Positions 56,214 through 64,000 of a stretch of DNA of 64,000 nucleotides are shown in pieces. The notes below the pieces were generated by a model. It was not told where the DNA came from and ran no database searches. It worked only from the letters and a program-made list of their open reading frames with translations. A program made the position numbers and the translations under genes. Location of the stretch: assembly GCF_011440395.1 (NCBI RefSeq), contig NZ_JAAOIX010000002.1:186001-250000 (forward strand), read 5' to 3'. Position 1 is the first letter of the stretch. Each line of letters begins with the position of its first letter. This DNA is from Pseudomaricurvus alcaniphilus. Its GTDB lineage: Bacteria; Pseudomonadota; Gammaproteobacteria; Pseudomonadales; Cellvibrionaceae.

Positions 56214-56861
56214 TTACTGCTTGAGCTTCATATCTGCCACAAACGGATTGTGGCGACGCTCGTGACCAAAAGTCGAGAAGGGGCCGTGACCGGGGATAAA
56301 CTGTACCTCGTCACCCAGCGGCCAGAGCTGGTTTCGAATGGAGTCGATCAGGGTCTGGTAGTCGCCGCGGGGAAAGTCCGTGCGCCCGATCGAACCCTGG
56401 AACAGCACGTCCCCGACCATCGCCACCTTGCTGGGCCGATGAAAGAAAATCACATGCCCGGGCGTGTGACCGGGGCAGTGGCGCACCTCCAGTGTCTGCT
56501 TACCTACCTGTACGGAGTCGCCCTGCTGCAACCAGCGGTCCGGCACAAACGCCTCGGACGGAGGGAAAGACATCATCTGCGCCTGCTGGGGTAACTGCTG
56601 GATCCAGAAGTCATCGTCCTTGTGGGGCCCTTCAATCGGCAAGTTTTTACGCCGCGCCAACTCGGCCACACCGCCCACATGGTCGAGATGGCCGTGGGTC
56701 ACCAGGATTTTTTCCAGCTCCACCCCCTGTTTGCGGACTTCCTCTTCGATCCGCGCCAGGTCTCCGCCCGGATCGACCACCGCCCCTTTGCGCGTCTCCT
56801 CACACCACAGCAGAGTGCTGTTTTGCTGGTAAGGGGTCACCGGAATTACCACAAACTTCAT
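56214..56861 (-). CDS. Metallo-beta-lactamase-fold hydrolase (GloC/YcbL-like)
   Basis: 215 residues. Glyoxalase-II-like MBL protein: H56-x-H58-x-D60-H61 in VTHGHLDHVGG, then HCPGHTPGHVIFFH, GDVLFQGSIGRTDFPRGDY and FIPGHGPFSTFGHERRHNPF. This is the short YcbL (GloC) type that hydrolyses S-lactoylglutathione and lacks the substrate-binding C-terminal domain of GloB. First gene of a leftward cluster. Confidence 0.88.
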   Translation of the reverse strand: MKFVVIPVTPYQQNSTLLWCEETRKGAVVDPGGDLARIEEEVRKQGVELEKILVTHGHLDHVGGVAELARRKNLPIEGPHKDDDFWIQQLPQQAQMMSFPPSEAFVPDRWLQQGDSVQVGKQTLEVRHCPGHTPGHVIFFHRPSKVAMVGDVLFQGSIGRTDFPRGDYQTLIDSIRNQLWPLGDEVQFIPGHGPFSTFGHERRHNPFVADMKLKQ

Positions 56862-56999
56862 ACCTGTTCCTCTGATTCTGCAGCGACTGTTACTGCTGTT
56901 ACCGATCTTGCCACGGGCTCATGCACCCATGGGCGCGAATTATCACGCCGGACGGCGCGCGGCACAACTCCGGCCAGGTCGATCGCTGCCGCCCTCACC

Positions 57000-57063
57000 G
57001 GTACAATTCCTTTCCTGTACAAATCTTTGCCTGTACATATCCATGCCTGTCCGGGCCCTCACT
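57000..57063. repeat. 16-bp degenerate tandem repeat, four units
   Basis: Units at 57000, 57016, 57032 and 57048. The middle two begin TGTACA and end GCC; the first and last are more diverged. It lies between the MBL gene and the 3' end of the small membrane protein gene. Confidence 0.75.
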
Positions 57064-57241
57064 TGCCAAGCCAGTGCCGCAGCAACTGCAGTATCAGCAG
57101 CACCATCACCAACGGCAGTATCCAGCGCCCCAGTCGCGGCGCGGACTCGGCCGATGTTTTACTGGCAAAACGCTCCAGCAGTGGAACCACCACCAGCAGC
57201 GCCACAAACAGGATCAAAAGGATAACCATCAAATTGTTCAT
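57059..57241 (-). CDS. Small two-helix membrane protein
   Basis: 60 residues from the ATG at 57241 (MNNLMVILLILFVALLVVVP). Helix one is followed by a polar loop (LERFASKTSAESAPRLGR) and helix two (WILPLVMVLLILQLL), ending RHWLGK. No named family recognised. Weak ribosome site (GAGAAG). Confidence 0.6.
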   Translation of the reverse strand: MNNLMVILLILFVALLVVVPLLERFASKTSAESAPRLGRWILPLVMVLLILQLLRHWLGK

Positions 57242-57396
57242 GGGCGGGCTTCTCACTCACAGCTAAACCTAATTGCGCCGGTTCACCGGCCCGGTAAAGG
57301 TGGTACACTGGCGCAACGGGTTGGTTGTATTATTGACCCAAAGTTGATTCGTACTAATGTCGACCCATACTAAACAATTATTGCAAGGAATATGCT

Positions 57397-57756
57397 ATGA
57401 GAACATTACTTATCGCCTCTTCCATCATTTTGCTTGGCGCTTTATCCACTGGCTGCAGTAAGGATGACAGCAGCACCAAAAAGATGGAGGAGGGGCAACC
57501 CGGGATGATGAAAAAAGCGGAAAGCGGCGCAAAAGACATGATGGACTCGGCGGGCAATATGGCGGACAAAGCCGTGGATTCGGCCAAGGATATGGCGGCT
57601 GATGTAAAGGAAAATACCGCTGAAATGGCGGACTCTGCCAAAGAGAAATACCAGGACGTCAAGGCCGCCACCAAGGACAAGATGGATGATGCGGCTGACG
57701 CCATGGAAGAAACAGCTGAAGACGCCAAGAGCAAGCTGAAAGACTGGACCAACTAG
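57397..57756 (+). CDS. Helical repeat lipoprotein (LEA-like)
   Basis: 119 residues. Lipoprotein signal MRTLLIASSIILLGALSTGC with the lipidated cysteine at residue 20. The mature part is almost wholly charged amphipathic helix with a roughly 11-residue periodicity of Ala, Lys, Asp and Met (GAKDMMDSAGNMADKAVDSA, then SAKEKYQDVKAATKDK), like LEA or apolipophorin helices. AAGGA precedes the start. Possibly lies on a membrane or lipid-body surface or protects proteins in stress; this is inference. The tail is KLKDWTN. Confidence 0.8.
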   Translation: MRTLLIASSIILLGALSTGCSKDDSSTKKMEEGQPGMMKKAESGAKDMMDSAGNMADKAVDSAKDMAADVKENTAEMADSAKEKYQDVKAATKDKMDDAADAMEETAEDAKSKLKDWTN

Positions 57757-57781
57757 GACTGCAGGCTGCGCAGGGACGAGC

Positions 57782-57830
57782 AGGCAGCAGCATCACCCTG
57801 GCCTGGCCCAAGGCAGCAGGATCACCCTGG
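57782..57830. repeat. 20-bp direct repeat after the lipoprotein gene
   Basis: AGGCAGCAGSATCACCCTGG occurs at 57782-57801 and 57811-57830 with a single mismatch, 29 bases apart. Confidence 0.85.
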
Positions 57831-58022
57831 TTCAGGGCGATCACTGTCGCAGGCCAGCCCTTCCCAGCTCATGCCACCGACAGACTGCGGGGGCTGCGGT
57901 CTCGGCACAGACCAATCAGTAGCGGTCTGCTGCCGTTGCGGCCTGGCCCCCGTGCCGATCAAACCCTTATGTGACCAGCTCGCTGGCAGTTGCTCCTGCA
58001 CACCTCACCGGAACCACCGACC

Positions 58023-59714
58023 ATGAATGACCCCCACCTGCAGTTCAACGACGAACTGGACGCCTTCGACCACATTATGCTGCGCGGCGAGCGCAACCCA
58101 AAGACCCGCAGCTCCATGCTGGCGGTGTTCCTGCTGGACAAAGTCCCGGACTTTGACGAATTAACCGAAACCTTTGAACGTGCCAGTCGCTCGTTCGTGC
58201 GCTTGCGCCAGAGTGTTGCCCTGCCCTCACTGCCGGTCACCCCACCGCGCTGGCTGGTAGACCCGGACTTTGACTTGCACTTTCATCTGCGTCGAGCGGC
58301 CCTGCCAGCACCCGCCAGGCAACAGCAGCTGCTGGACTACTGCAACCAATTCCTGGCTGACCCGCTGGATCTGGAGCGCCCGCTGTGGGAAGCGGTGCTG
58401 CTGGAAAACGTCAAAATTGCGGGCTGCAAGGCGGCGCTGGCCCTGAAAATCCACCACGCCGTAACCGACGGCATCGGTGGCCTGAAGCTGTTGGAGCAGC
58501 TGCTCGACTTCGCCCCGGACGCGCCCAAACGCCCCATGCCTCACCAACCAATACCCGAAGAGCTGAGCGGCGACGAGCTGTTGAAAAGTGGCCTGCTGCG
58601 CCAGGTGGGCAAATTTATCCCCAATGTCCGCAGCACGTTACACAAAGGTCTCGCGGCCGGCAGCAACTGGATACAGAACCCGCAAACGCTGGTGCGAACC
58701 CTGCGCGAACAGGCTGAATCTGCCCGACGCGTGCTGGGCCCACTGCCTGTGCCACCCTCACCACTGCTGCAGAAGCGCAGCACCAACCGCCATTTGAGCG
58801 CGCTGGAGTTCCCGCTGGCGGAACTGCGCCGCGCCGCCAAAAGTGTCGGCGCCACTGTCAACGACGCTTACCTGGCTGCCATTGCCGCCGGCCTGCGCGA
58901 ATACCATGAGACCCGCAATATCACCCTGCGCGAGTTGACCGTGTCCATGCCCGTCAACCAGCGCAGGCGCAACGACGTCGACGCCGGCAATCGCTTTGCC
59001 GCCGCCCGCATCGTCCTGCCGGTGGCTGAACTGGACCCGGCCAAGCGCCTCGCCCGCATCCATGCCGCCGCGAAAAATGCCGTCACCGAACCGGCGCTCA
59101 ACCTGCTGCACCACCTGCTGCCGGTCATGGCAAAGCTGCCAGAGCCGGCCCTGGAGAGCATAGCGGCCAATCTGCTGGTACCGGAAATTCAGGCCAGTAA
59201 TATACCCGGCCCACCCATACCCACCTACCTGAACGGCTGCAAGGTGGTTAAAATATACCCGTTTGGCCCGGTACCAGGCGTCGCCAGCATGATCACCATG
59301 ATCTCTGCCAACGGCACCTGTTTTGTCGGCATCAACAGCGATACTGCCGCTTTTACCGACCCGGAGCTATTCCTGCAGTGCCTGCAGCGGGGCTTTGACG
59401 AGGTGATTGCGCTCGCCCCGCCCGCCGCGACCAAACCTGACAGCGGAAAGAAAAGAACCCCACGCAAAAGGACAGCGAGCAAGAAAGCCCCGGTGAAAAA
59501 GGCCAGCGCCGGGCAAGCTGTGACCGAAAAGGCCGCTGCTGAGACCGAAAAAACTGTTAATAAGACCGCAAAGACTGTTGCTGAGCCCGAAAAGACTGCG
59601 GCAGCAACCAAAAAGGCGGCGGCTGTAACCAGCAAGGCTGCTGCGCCCCGGGCCGCCAAATCCCGTAGCAACGGTGCCGGCCGCTCTAGTGATCAAACGG
59701 AGACCAGGCAATGA
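58023..59714 (+). CDS. Wax ester synthase / diacylglycerol acyltransferase with basic tail
   Basis: 563 residues from the ATG at 58023 (MNDPHLQFNDELDAFDHIML). WS/DGAT family: the catalytic HHAVTDG (144-150) is intact, with the C-terminal domain motifs VNDAYLAAIAAGLREY, and SNIPGPPIPTYLNG. Makes wax esters or triacylglycerol for storage. Family proteins are normally near 460 residues; here about 94 further residues form a Lys/Ala/Thr-rich tail (SGKKRTPRKRTASKKAPVKK onward) that resembles histone H1 or PhaF-type tails. Overlaps the next gene as ATGA. Confidence 0.92.
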   Translation: MNDPHLQFNDELDAFDHIMLRGERNPKTRSSMLAVFLLDKVPDFDELTETFERASRSFVRLRQSVALPSLPVTPPRWLVDPDFDLHFHLRRAALPAPARQQQLLDYCNQFLADPLDLERPLWEAVLLENVKIAGCKAALALKIHHAVTDGIGGLKLLEQLLDFAPDAPKRPMPHQPIPEELSGDELLKSGLLRQVGKFIPNVRSTLHKGLAAGSNWIQNPQTLVRTLREQAESARRVLGPLPVPPSPLLQKRSTNRHLSALEFPLAELRRAAKSVGATVNDAYLAAIAAGLREYHETRNITLRELTVSMPVNQRRRNDVDAGNRFAAARIVLPVAELDPAKRLARIHAAAKNAVTEPALNLLHHLLPVMAKLPEPALESIAANLLVPEIQASNIPGPPIPTYLNGCKVVKIYPFGPVPGVASMITMISANGTCFVGINSDTAAFTDPELFLQCLQRGFDEVIALAPPAATKPDSGKKRTPRKRTASKKAPVKKASAGQAVTEKAAAETEKTVNKTAKTVAEPEKTAAATKKAAAVTSKAAAPRAAKSRSNGAGRSSDQTETRQ

Positions 59715-61159
59715 GTCAGCCCACACCGCTAAACGCGGCACTTACCGAGATCAAAAGCGGCCCCCAGGGCCCCCAGGTGGGTGTGTTTTTCGATCTCGAT
59801 GGTACGGTTATCGCCGGTTTTTCCGTCAGCCATTTAGCCAAAGACCGGATCAAAAACAAGGAGCTGGGATTGACCGAATTGGGGCAAACCCTGGCGGTAG
59901 CCCTGAGCGCATCGGTGGGCAATTCCGAATTCGAGGACCTGCTGGAAATTGGCGCCCGCACCTGGCAGGGCCGCAGCGATCAAGAGTTGCACGCCATGGG
60001 GGAACGCCTGTTCCAAAGCAAAATCGTCAACATCATCTACCCGGAGATGCAAAAGATTGTGCGCGCGCACCAACAGGCCGGCCACACGGTGGTGCTGAGT
60101 TCCTCCGCCACCGCCTATCAGGTGGAGCCGGTAGCGCGCTTTCTCGGTATCGACAAAATCATTTGCAACCGCTTTAGTGTCAGCAACGGCATCCTCACCG
60201 GGGCGGTGGAAAAGCCGGTGATCTGGGGTAAGACCAAGGCCCTGGCCGCCCAGGAATTTACCCGGCAGGCCGGCATCGATTTACAGCAATGTTACTTCTA
60301 CGCCGACGGCGACGAGGACACCGCGCTTATGTACCTGGTGGGTAAGCCCCGGCCCACCAACCCGCGTAAAAAGCTGGCCCGGATAGCGGCGGCCAGAGGC
60401 TGGCCCATCCAGCGCTTTAGCAGTCGCCAGCTCAACAACTCACTGACCACAGCGGCGGGTGTCGCCAGCATCCTGCCCATTGGCCTGCTCGGCGCCGGTT
60501 TGGGACTTCTCAAACGCAACAAGCGCGCCGGCCTGAACTTCGCTGCCCCCCTGTGGATGGAAGCCCTGCTGCGCATCAACGGGGTCAAGCTGAATGTGAT
60601 TGGCAGGGACAATCTCTGGAAAAGCCGGCCGGCGGTGTTTATTTTCAACCACCGCAACAATTTCGACGGTTTGATGATGGCGCGGCTGGTGGCCACGGAC
60701 TTCAGCATCGTCGGCAAAAAGGAACTGCAACAGAACTGGCTAACGGGCACCATTGGCCGGCTGGCGGATGTGGTCTTTATCGATCGCTCCGACGCCAAAG
60801 GGTCCGTCGCCGCACTGCAGGCGCTGGAAGAACTGGGGCGCAAAGGCCTGTCCGTATCCATTTCGCCGGAGGGCACCCGCCACGACACCGAAACCGTCGG
60901 CCCCTTCAAGAAGGGCGCCTTTCGCATCGCCATGTCCGCCGGCATGCCCATCGTGCCGGTGGTGATTCGCAATGCCGAAATGGTGGCGGCACGGGACAGT
61001 AAGGTGTTGAGCCCTGGCATTGTCGACGTGGCCATCCTGCCACCCATCGACACCAGAGACTGGACCCTGAACCGCCTCTATGAACACATCGCCGATGTGC
61101 GCCAGCTCTACATCGACACCCTGCAAAACTGGCCGACGGAGGAGCAACTGGCCAGCTAA
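59711..61159 (+). CDS. HAD-IB hydrolase fused to 1-acylglycerol-3-phosphate acyltransferase
   Basis: 482 residues. N-terminal HAD-IB phosphatase (FFDLDGTVIAG with D28 and D30; SSSATAYQVEPVARFLGI; FYADGDEDTALMYLVG), then PlsC-type acyltransferase near 300-470 with the NHxxxxD motif in FNHRNNFDG and SPEGTRHDTE. A phosphatase domain joined to an acyltransferase could convert lysophosphatidate to diacylglycerol for the WS/DGAT just upstream. The HAD substrate was not determined. Overlap of four bases means coupled translation. Confidence 0.92.
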   Translation: MSQPTPLNAALTEIKSGPQGPQVGVFFDLDGTVIAGFSVSHLAKDRIKNKELGLTELGQTLAVALSASVGNSEFEDLLEIGARTWQGRSDQELHAMGERLFQSKIVNIIYPEMQKIVRAHQQAGHTVVLSSSATAYQVEPVARFLGIDKIICNRFSVSNGILTGAVEKPVIWGKTKALAAQEFTRQAGIDLQQCYFYADGDEDTALMYLVGKPRPTNPRKKLARIAAARGWPIQRFSSRQLNNSLTTAAGVASILPIGLLGAGLGLLKRNKRAGLNFAAPLWMEALLRINGVKLNVIGRDNLWKSRPAVFIFNHRNNFDGLMMARLVATDFSIVGKKELQQNWLTGTIGRLADVVFIDRSDAKGSVAALQALEELGRKGLSVSISPEGTRHDTETVGPFKKGAFRIAMSAGMPIVPVVIRNAEMVAARDSKVLSPGIVDVAILPPIDTRDWTLNRLYEHIADVRQLYIDTLQNWPTEEQLAS

Positions 61160-61250
61160 CGCGGTCACCATTGGGGAGAAAAAAGAAACGGTGGGGAGCC
61201 CTTGCTGTGTTCGCTGGCAATCACCTCAAAGCCACAAAACTGCCAGTTTA

Positions 61251-61325
61251 CCGTCATCCCCGCGCTGGCGAAGATGCAGTAAATGCTTGAAATCTATGGA
61301 TGCCGGGCGCGGCCTGCGCGAGGGC
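61251..61325. repeat. Possible decayed palindromic intergenic repeat
   Basis: CGTCATCCCCGCGCTGGCG near 61252-61270 and a GC-rich GGATGCCGGGCGCGGCCTGC near 61298-61317 recall the two arms of dispersed palindromic repeats seen in many gammaproteobacteria (CGTCATTCCCGCG type). The arms no longer pair well. Confidence 0.4.
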
Positions 61326-61429
61326 GATATAAGCAACATTTCTGGCCGGCCACTAGCCAGTAGCCAGACACTTGATGGCCGTATGCTGGCTGCTAGCTGG
61401 TCGCCGGTTACTCAGCGGGAAACCGCTCG

Positions 61430-61951
61430 CTAGCCGGCGCCAATCCTGGCCAGCGCCGCCTGCCAGACATCCACCATCTCCGCACCGAACAGGTAAAAGG
61501 AAATTTCCAGCCCGTCGAATTCCGCCTCGTTGCAGACTGCCAGCGCAATCTCCGCCGCTTGCGGCGCGGGGTAGCCGTAGACGCCGCAGGAGATAGCTGG
61601 CAGGGCAACTGTGCGACAGCCCTGGGCCAGCGCCAACTGCAGGCTGTGACGATAGGCCGCGGCCAACAAGACCGGAGGATTGGGATCGATGTCGTACCTG
61701 GGCCCGACGGTGTGGATAACGTAACGCGCCGGCAAGTTAAAGCCCGGGGTCAGGCGCGCCTCGCCAACGGGACAGCGCTCGCCGTGGGCGGCCGGCAGCT
61801 TGCGGCAGGCGTCCAGCAGCTCCGGCCCTGCTGCCCGGTGAATGGCGCCGTCGACACCGCCACCGCCCAACAGACTGGGATTGGCGGCGTTGACAATGGC
61901 ATCAACAGCGGCGGCAGTAATGTCACCCGCTATGATCTTGATTTTGGCCAT
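61430..61951 (-). CDS. Macrodomain O-acetyl-ADP-ribose deacetylase
   Basis: 173 residues from the ATG at 61951 (MAKIKIIAGDITAAAVDAIV); GGAGGGAAG upstream fixes the start. YmdB/MacroD-type: NAANPSLLGGGGVDGAIHRAAG is the catalytic loop, then GEARLTPGFNLPARYVIHTVGP and LPAISCGVYGYP. Removes ADP-ribose or acetyl groups from ADP-ribose derivatives. Stands alone. Confidence 0.9.
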   Translation of the reverse strand: MAKIKIIAGDITAAAVDAIVNAANPSLLGGGGVDGAIHRAAGPELLDACRKLPAAHGERCPVGEARLTPGFNLPARYVIHTVGPRYDIDPNPPVLLAAAYRHSLQLALAQGCRTVALPAISCGVYGYPAPQAAEIALAVCNEAEFDGLEISFYLFGAEMVDVWQAALARIGAG

Positions 61952-62094
61952 AAACTTCCCTCCTCCCGGACATCGAGCATACCAACCAGTACAAAGAATA
62001 TGACTAAAAAAACTCTGCCAGATTCCCTCCTGCAGGCATACCAACACACCTGGTGGCAACGCTGAACCCTTGCTTGAGACGAGAATAACAGCTA

Positions 62095-62126
62095 TTTACT
62101 GCCCCATCGATTTACTGCCCCATCGA
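62095..62126. repeat. 16-bp perfect tandem duplication at the acyl-CoA ligase stop
   Basis: TTTACTGCCCCATCGA at 62095-62110 and again at 62111-62126. It spans the stop codon of the minus-strand ligase. Confidence 0.95.
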
Positions 62127-63739
62127 TAGCCCTGGAACTGGGCGCGCAAGTCCTTCTTGCTCACTTTACCGGTAGCGGTATGGGGCAGCTCTGGCACCAG
62201 CTCGCAGGCCTCGGGGATCCACCAGCTGGCCACCTTGCCCTGGAAGTGCGCCAGCAGCTCGGCTGGATCCGGAGTTGTACCTGCCCTGGGCACCACCACC
62301 AGCAACGGCCGCTCGGTCCACTTTTCATGGTAAATACCAATGACGGCGGCCTCGGCTACCTGCGGGTGAGTCATGGCTGTGTTTTCCAGCTCGATCGAGG
62401 ATATCCATTCGCCCCCGGACTTGATCACATCTTTGGTGCGATCTGTAATCATCATGTATCCATCCGCATCGACCGTTGCCACATCCCCTGTTTCAAACCA
62501 GCCATCGGCGTCTGTGGCGTCCGCAGTGGCTTTGAAGTAGCGCTGAATCACCCACGGGCCACGCACCTTGACCGCACCTGCCGCCTTGCCGTCCCAGGGC
62601 AACTCGCGATTGGCGTCATCGACAATCTTCAGTTCCACGCCACAGGCCGGTCGCCCCTGTTTCAACCGCAGTGGCGTTTTGTCCGACTCCGGCCAGTCGC
62701 GCATGTGCGGTTTAAAGCTATTGTATGTGCCCAACGGGCTCATTTCAGTCATGCCCCAAGCCTGCTGCACCTCGACCCCGTAGCGCTCACGGAACTTGTC
62801 GAAAATTGGCTGCGGGCAAGCGGCACCGCCTGTGGTGACCCGCTCCAGGGTCGGCACAGATTCATCACTTTTCTCCAGAAAATCCAACAGCGCCAGCCAC
62901 ACGGTAGGCACCCCGGCTGACAGCGTCACACCTTCGTCGTTGATCAGCGCACACAGGGTTTCACCGTCGCCCATTTTTGGCCCCGGCAACACCAGCTTGG
63001 CGCCCACCATCGGGCCGGAGTAGACCAGCCCCCAGCCGTTGACGTGAAACATGGGCACGATGGGCATCACCACGTCGTGCACCGACAGGCCAAACACATC
63101 CGGCAGCACGGTGCCGTAGCAGTGCAGCACGGTAGAGCGGTGCGAATAGAGTACACCCTTGGGGTTGCCGGTCGTGCCGGAGGTGTAGCACAGCGCACTG
63201 GCTTCATTTTCGTCCAGCTGCGGCCAGTCGAAGCTGTCCGGCTCATTGGCGATCAAGGTTTCATAGCAGATTAAATTGCTCAGGCTGGAGTTCTTCGGCA
63301 TATGGGCAGCATCAGTGAGCACCACATAGCCTTTGACTCCTGGCAGTTGGTCAGCCAATTTTTCCAACAGCGGCACGAACGCCAGGTCGACGAACAGCCA
63401 CTGGTCTTCGGCATGATTGATGATGTACTCGAGCTGCTCGGGAAACAGGCGAGGATTGATGGTGTGACAGACCATGCCGGAGCAGGAGATGGCGTAGTAA
63501 AGCTCCAGGTGGCGGTAATCATTCCAGGCCAGGGTGCCGATGCACTGGCCTCGTTCCACACCGAGTTTGGCCAGGGCGTTGGCCAATTGCCGGGCGCGCT
63601 TGAAGGCGTCTGCGTAAGTGCAGCGATGGCGAGGGCTATCGATGGTTACTGACACAATTTCACTGCTGCCGTAAACCTTGTCAGCAAAGCGCATAAGATT
63701 GGTGATGGTCAGCGGCAGGTTCATCATCTGGCCGAGCAT
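62096..63739 (-). CDS. Acyl-CoA ligase (medium/long-chain, AlkK-like)
   Basis: 547 residues from the ATG at 63739 ([20 protein letters not shown]), with GAGGA upstream; a longer frame is unsupported. Adenylating enzyme: ATP-binding [60 protein letters not shown] and C-terminal lysine region [16 protein letters not shown]. Activates fatty acids for beta-oxidation or for the nearby WS/DGAT route. The last residues (KSMGQ) arise from a 16-bp duplication that shifted the stop. Confidence 0.93.
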   Translation of the reverse strand: MLGQMMNLPLTITNLMRFADKVYGSSEIVSVTIDSPRHRCTYADAFKRARQLANALAKLGVERGQCIGTLAWNDYRHLELYYAISCSGMVCHTINPRLFPEQLEYIINHAEDQWLFVDLAFVPLLEKLADQLPGVKGYVVLTDAAHMPKNSSLSNLICYETLIANEPDSFDWPQLDENEASALCYTSGTTGNPKGVLYSHRSTVLHCYGTVLPDVFGLSVHDVVMPIVPMFHVNGWGLVYSGPMVGAKLVLPGPKMGDGETLCALINDEGVTLSAGVPTVWLALLDFLEKSDESVPTLERVTTGGAACPQPIFDKFRERYGVEVQQAWGMTEMSPLGTYNSFKPHMRDWPESDKTPLRLKQGRPACGVELKIVDDANRELPWDGKAAGAVKVRGPWVIQRYFKATADATDADGWFETGDVATVDADGYMMITDRTKDVIKSGGEWISSIELENTAMTHPQVAEAAVIGIYHEKWTERPLLVVVPRAGTTPDPAELLAHFQGKVASWWIPEACELVPELPHTATGKVSKKDLRAQFQGYRWGSKSMGQ

Positions 63740-63899
63740 GGCGATTCCTCTTGTCAGGTTAACTCTGTTATTTGTGATTAATAATAGAGCGAATTTCTTC
63801 GCGTTAAAAACGATTACTCTGCGGCGTAATTTAAATTGTCGCCCGAGAGCACACAGGTGACGGCACCAACCTGGCCAGCCTGTATCTGCAGGGCCTGAA
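63740..63899. other. Upstream region of the acyl-CoA ligase
   Basis: About 160 bases between the partial gene at the window edge and the ligase start, both on the minus strand. Locally AT-rich near 63770-63810; likely promoter region but no clear -10/-35 pair was chosen. Confidence 0.5.
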
Positions 63900-64000
63900 T
63901 CAGCTATCCAGCTGCCGGATAAGCGCTTCCGCACCGACCCAGCGGCCAAAGCCGGAGGCCGGATTCAAATGGCCAACAGCGCCGAGATTTACCAGCTCGC
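63900..64000 (-). CDS. RBBP9/YdeN-family serine hydrolase, C-terminal fragment
   Basis: Reading leftward from the window edge, 32 residues precede a TGA at 63900-63902: LVNLGAVGHLNPASGFGRW then GAEALIRQLDS. GHLN with NPASGFG is the C-terminal catalytic-histidine region of RBBP9/YdeN alpha/beta hydrolases. The rest of the gene lies beyond the window. Too short for the length threshold of a frame search. Confidence 0.72.
   Translation of the reverse strand, partial: ELVNLGAVGHLNPASGFGRWVGAEALIRQLDS

Overview
This 64 kb window is a GC-rich, gene-dense chromosomal segment from a gammaproteobacterium close to, but outside, Pseudomonas. Many blocks keep Pseudomonas gene order: prmA-DUF3426-dusB-fis-purH-purD, rpe-gph-trpE and trpGDC-vfr, murU-amgK-lptD-surA-pdxA-rsmA-apaG-apaH, and dksA-gluQ-cbrA-cbrB-pcnB-folK-panB. 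Other links are not Pseudomonas-like: pomA beside xseB-ispA-dxs, trpEGDC in one run, a deoxynucleoside kinase between folK and panB, and a PdsS/PdsR two-component pair of the type linked to marine proteobacterial sortase systems. A marine Cellvibrionales-like (Pseudomonadales sensu lato) organism is the best guess; this is inferred from synteny and protein likeness, with no rRNA in view. No tRNA, rRNA, CRISPR array, insertion sequence or prophage was seen.

Layout. 1-5.2 kb: flagellar stator pomA (cut by the window edge), then exonuclease VII small subunit, isoprenoid genes ispA and dxs, and prmA. 5.3-11.6 kb: a zinc-ribbon membrane protein, dusB-fis, purH, purD. 11.8-14 kb: coq7, an OsmC-like gene and vfr/crp. 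14.1-20 kb, minus strand: rpe, gph, trpE, trpG, trpD, trpC. 20.1-30.7 kb: a DUF3530 exported protein, murU-amgK (cell-wall recycling), then the envelope and housekeeping run lptD-surA-pdxA-rsmA-apaG-apaH. 30.7-34.5 kb: a ParA-like ATPase, a membrane pyrophosphatase and a divergent soluble pyrophosphatase. 34.8-41.7 kb: a repeat-bearing hypothetical protein, a diguanylate cyclase, cysE, an M15 peptidase, a TfoX-C protein, htpX, a Rieske protein and sfsA. 42-52.3 kb: dksA-gluQ, then cbrX-like/cbrA/cbrB, a CrcZ-like small RNA, pcnB, folK, the nucleoside kinase and panB. 52.4-64 kb: pdsS/pdsR, hydrolases, a helical lipoprotein, a WS/DGAT wax-ester or triacylglycerol synthase coupled to a HAD-acyltransferase fusion, a macrodomain protein and an acyl-CoA ligase.

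The strongest non-obvious signal is at 48.27-48.81 kb. Between cbrB and pcnB lie a TGTTAC/GTAACA palindrome, a well-formed sigma-54 promoter, about 350 nt carrying several AAnAAnAA motifs, and a strong intrinsic terminator. This has the layout of the Pseudomonas CrcZ Hfq/Crc-decoy RNA and its CbrB-controlled promoter, and implies that CbrAB-CrcZ catabolite control operates here.

A second theme is an unusual number of short tandem repeats with 15-, 16- or 18-bp units, both between genes and inside gene ends: trpG tail, the DUF3426 protein, the acyl-CoA ligase stop codon, upstream of the GGDEF gene, upstream of crcZ, and others.
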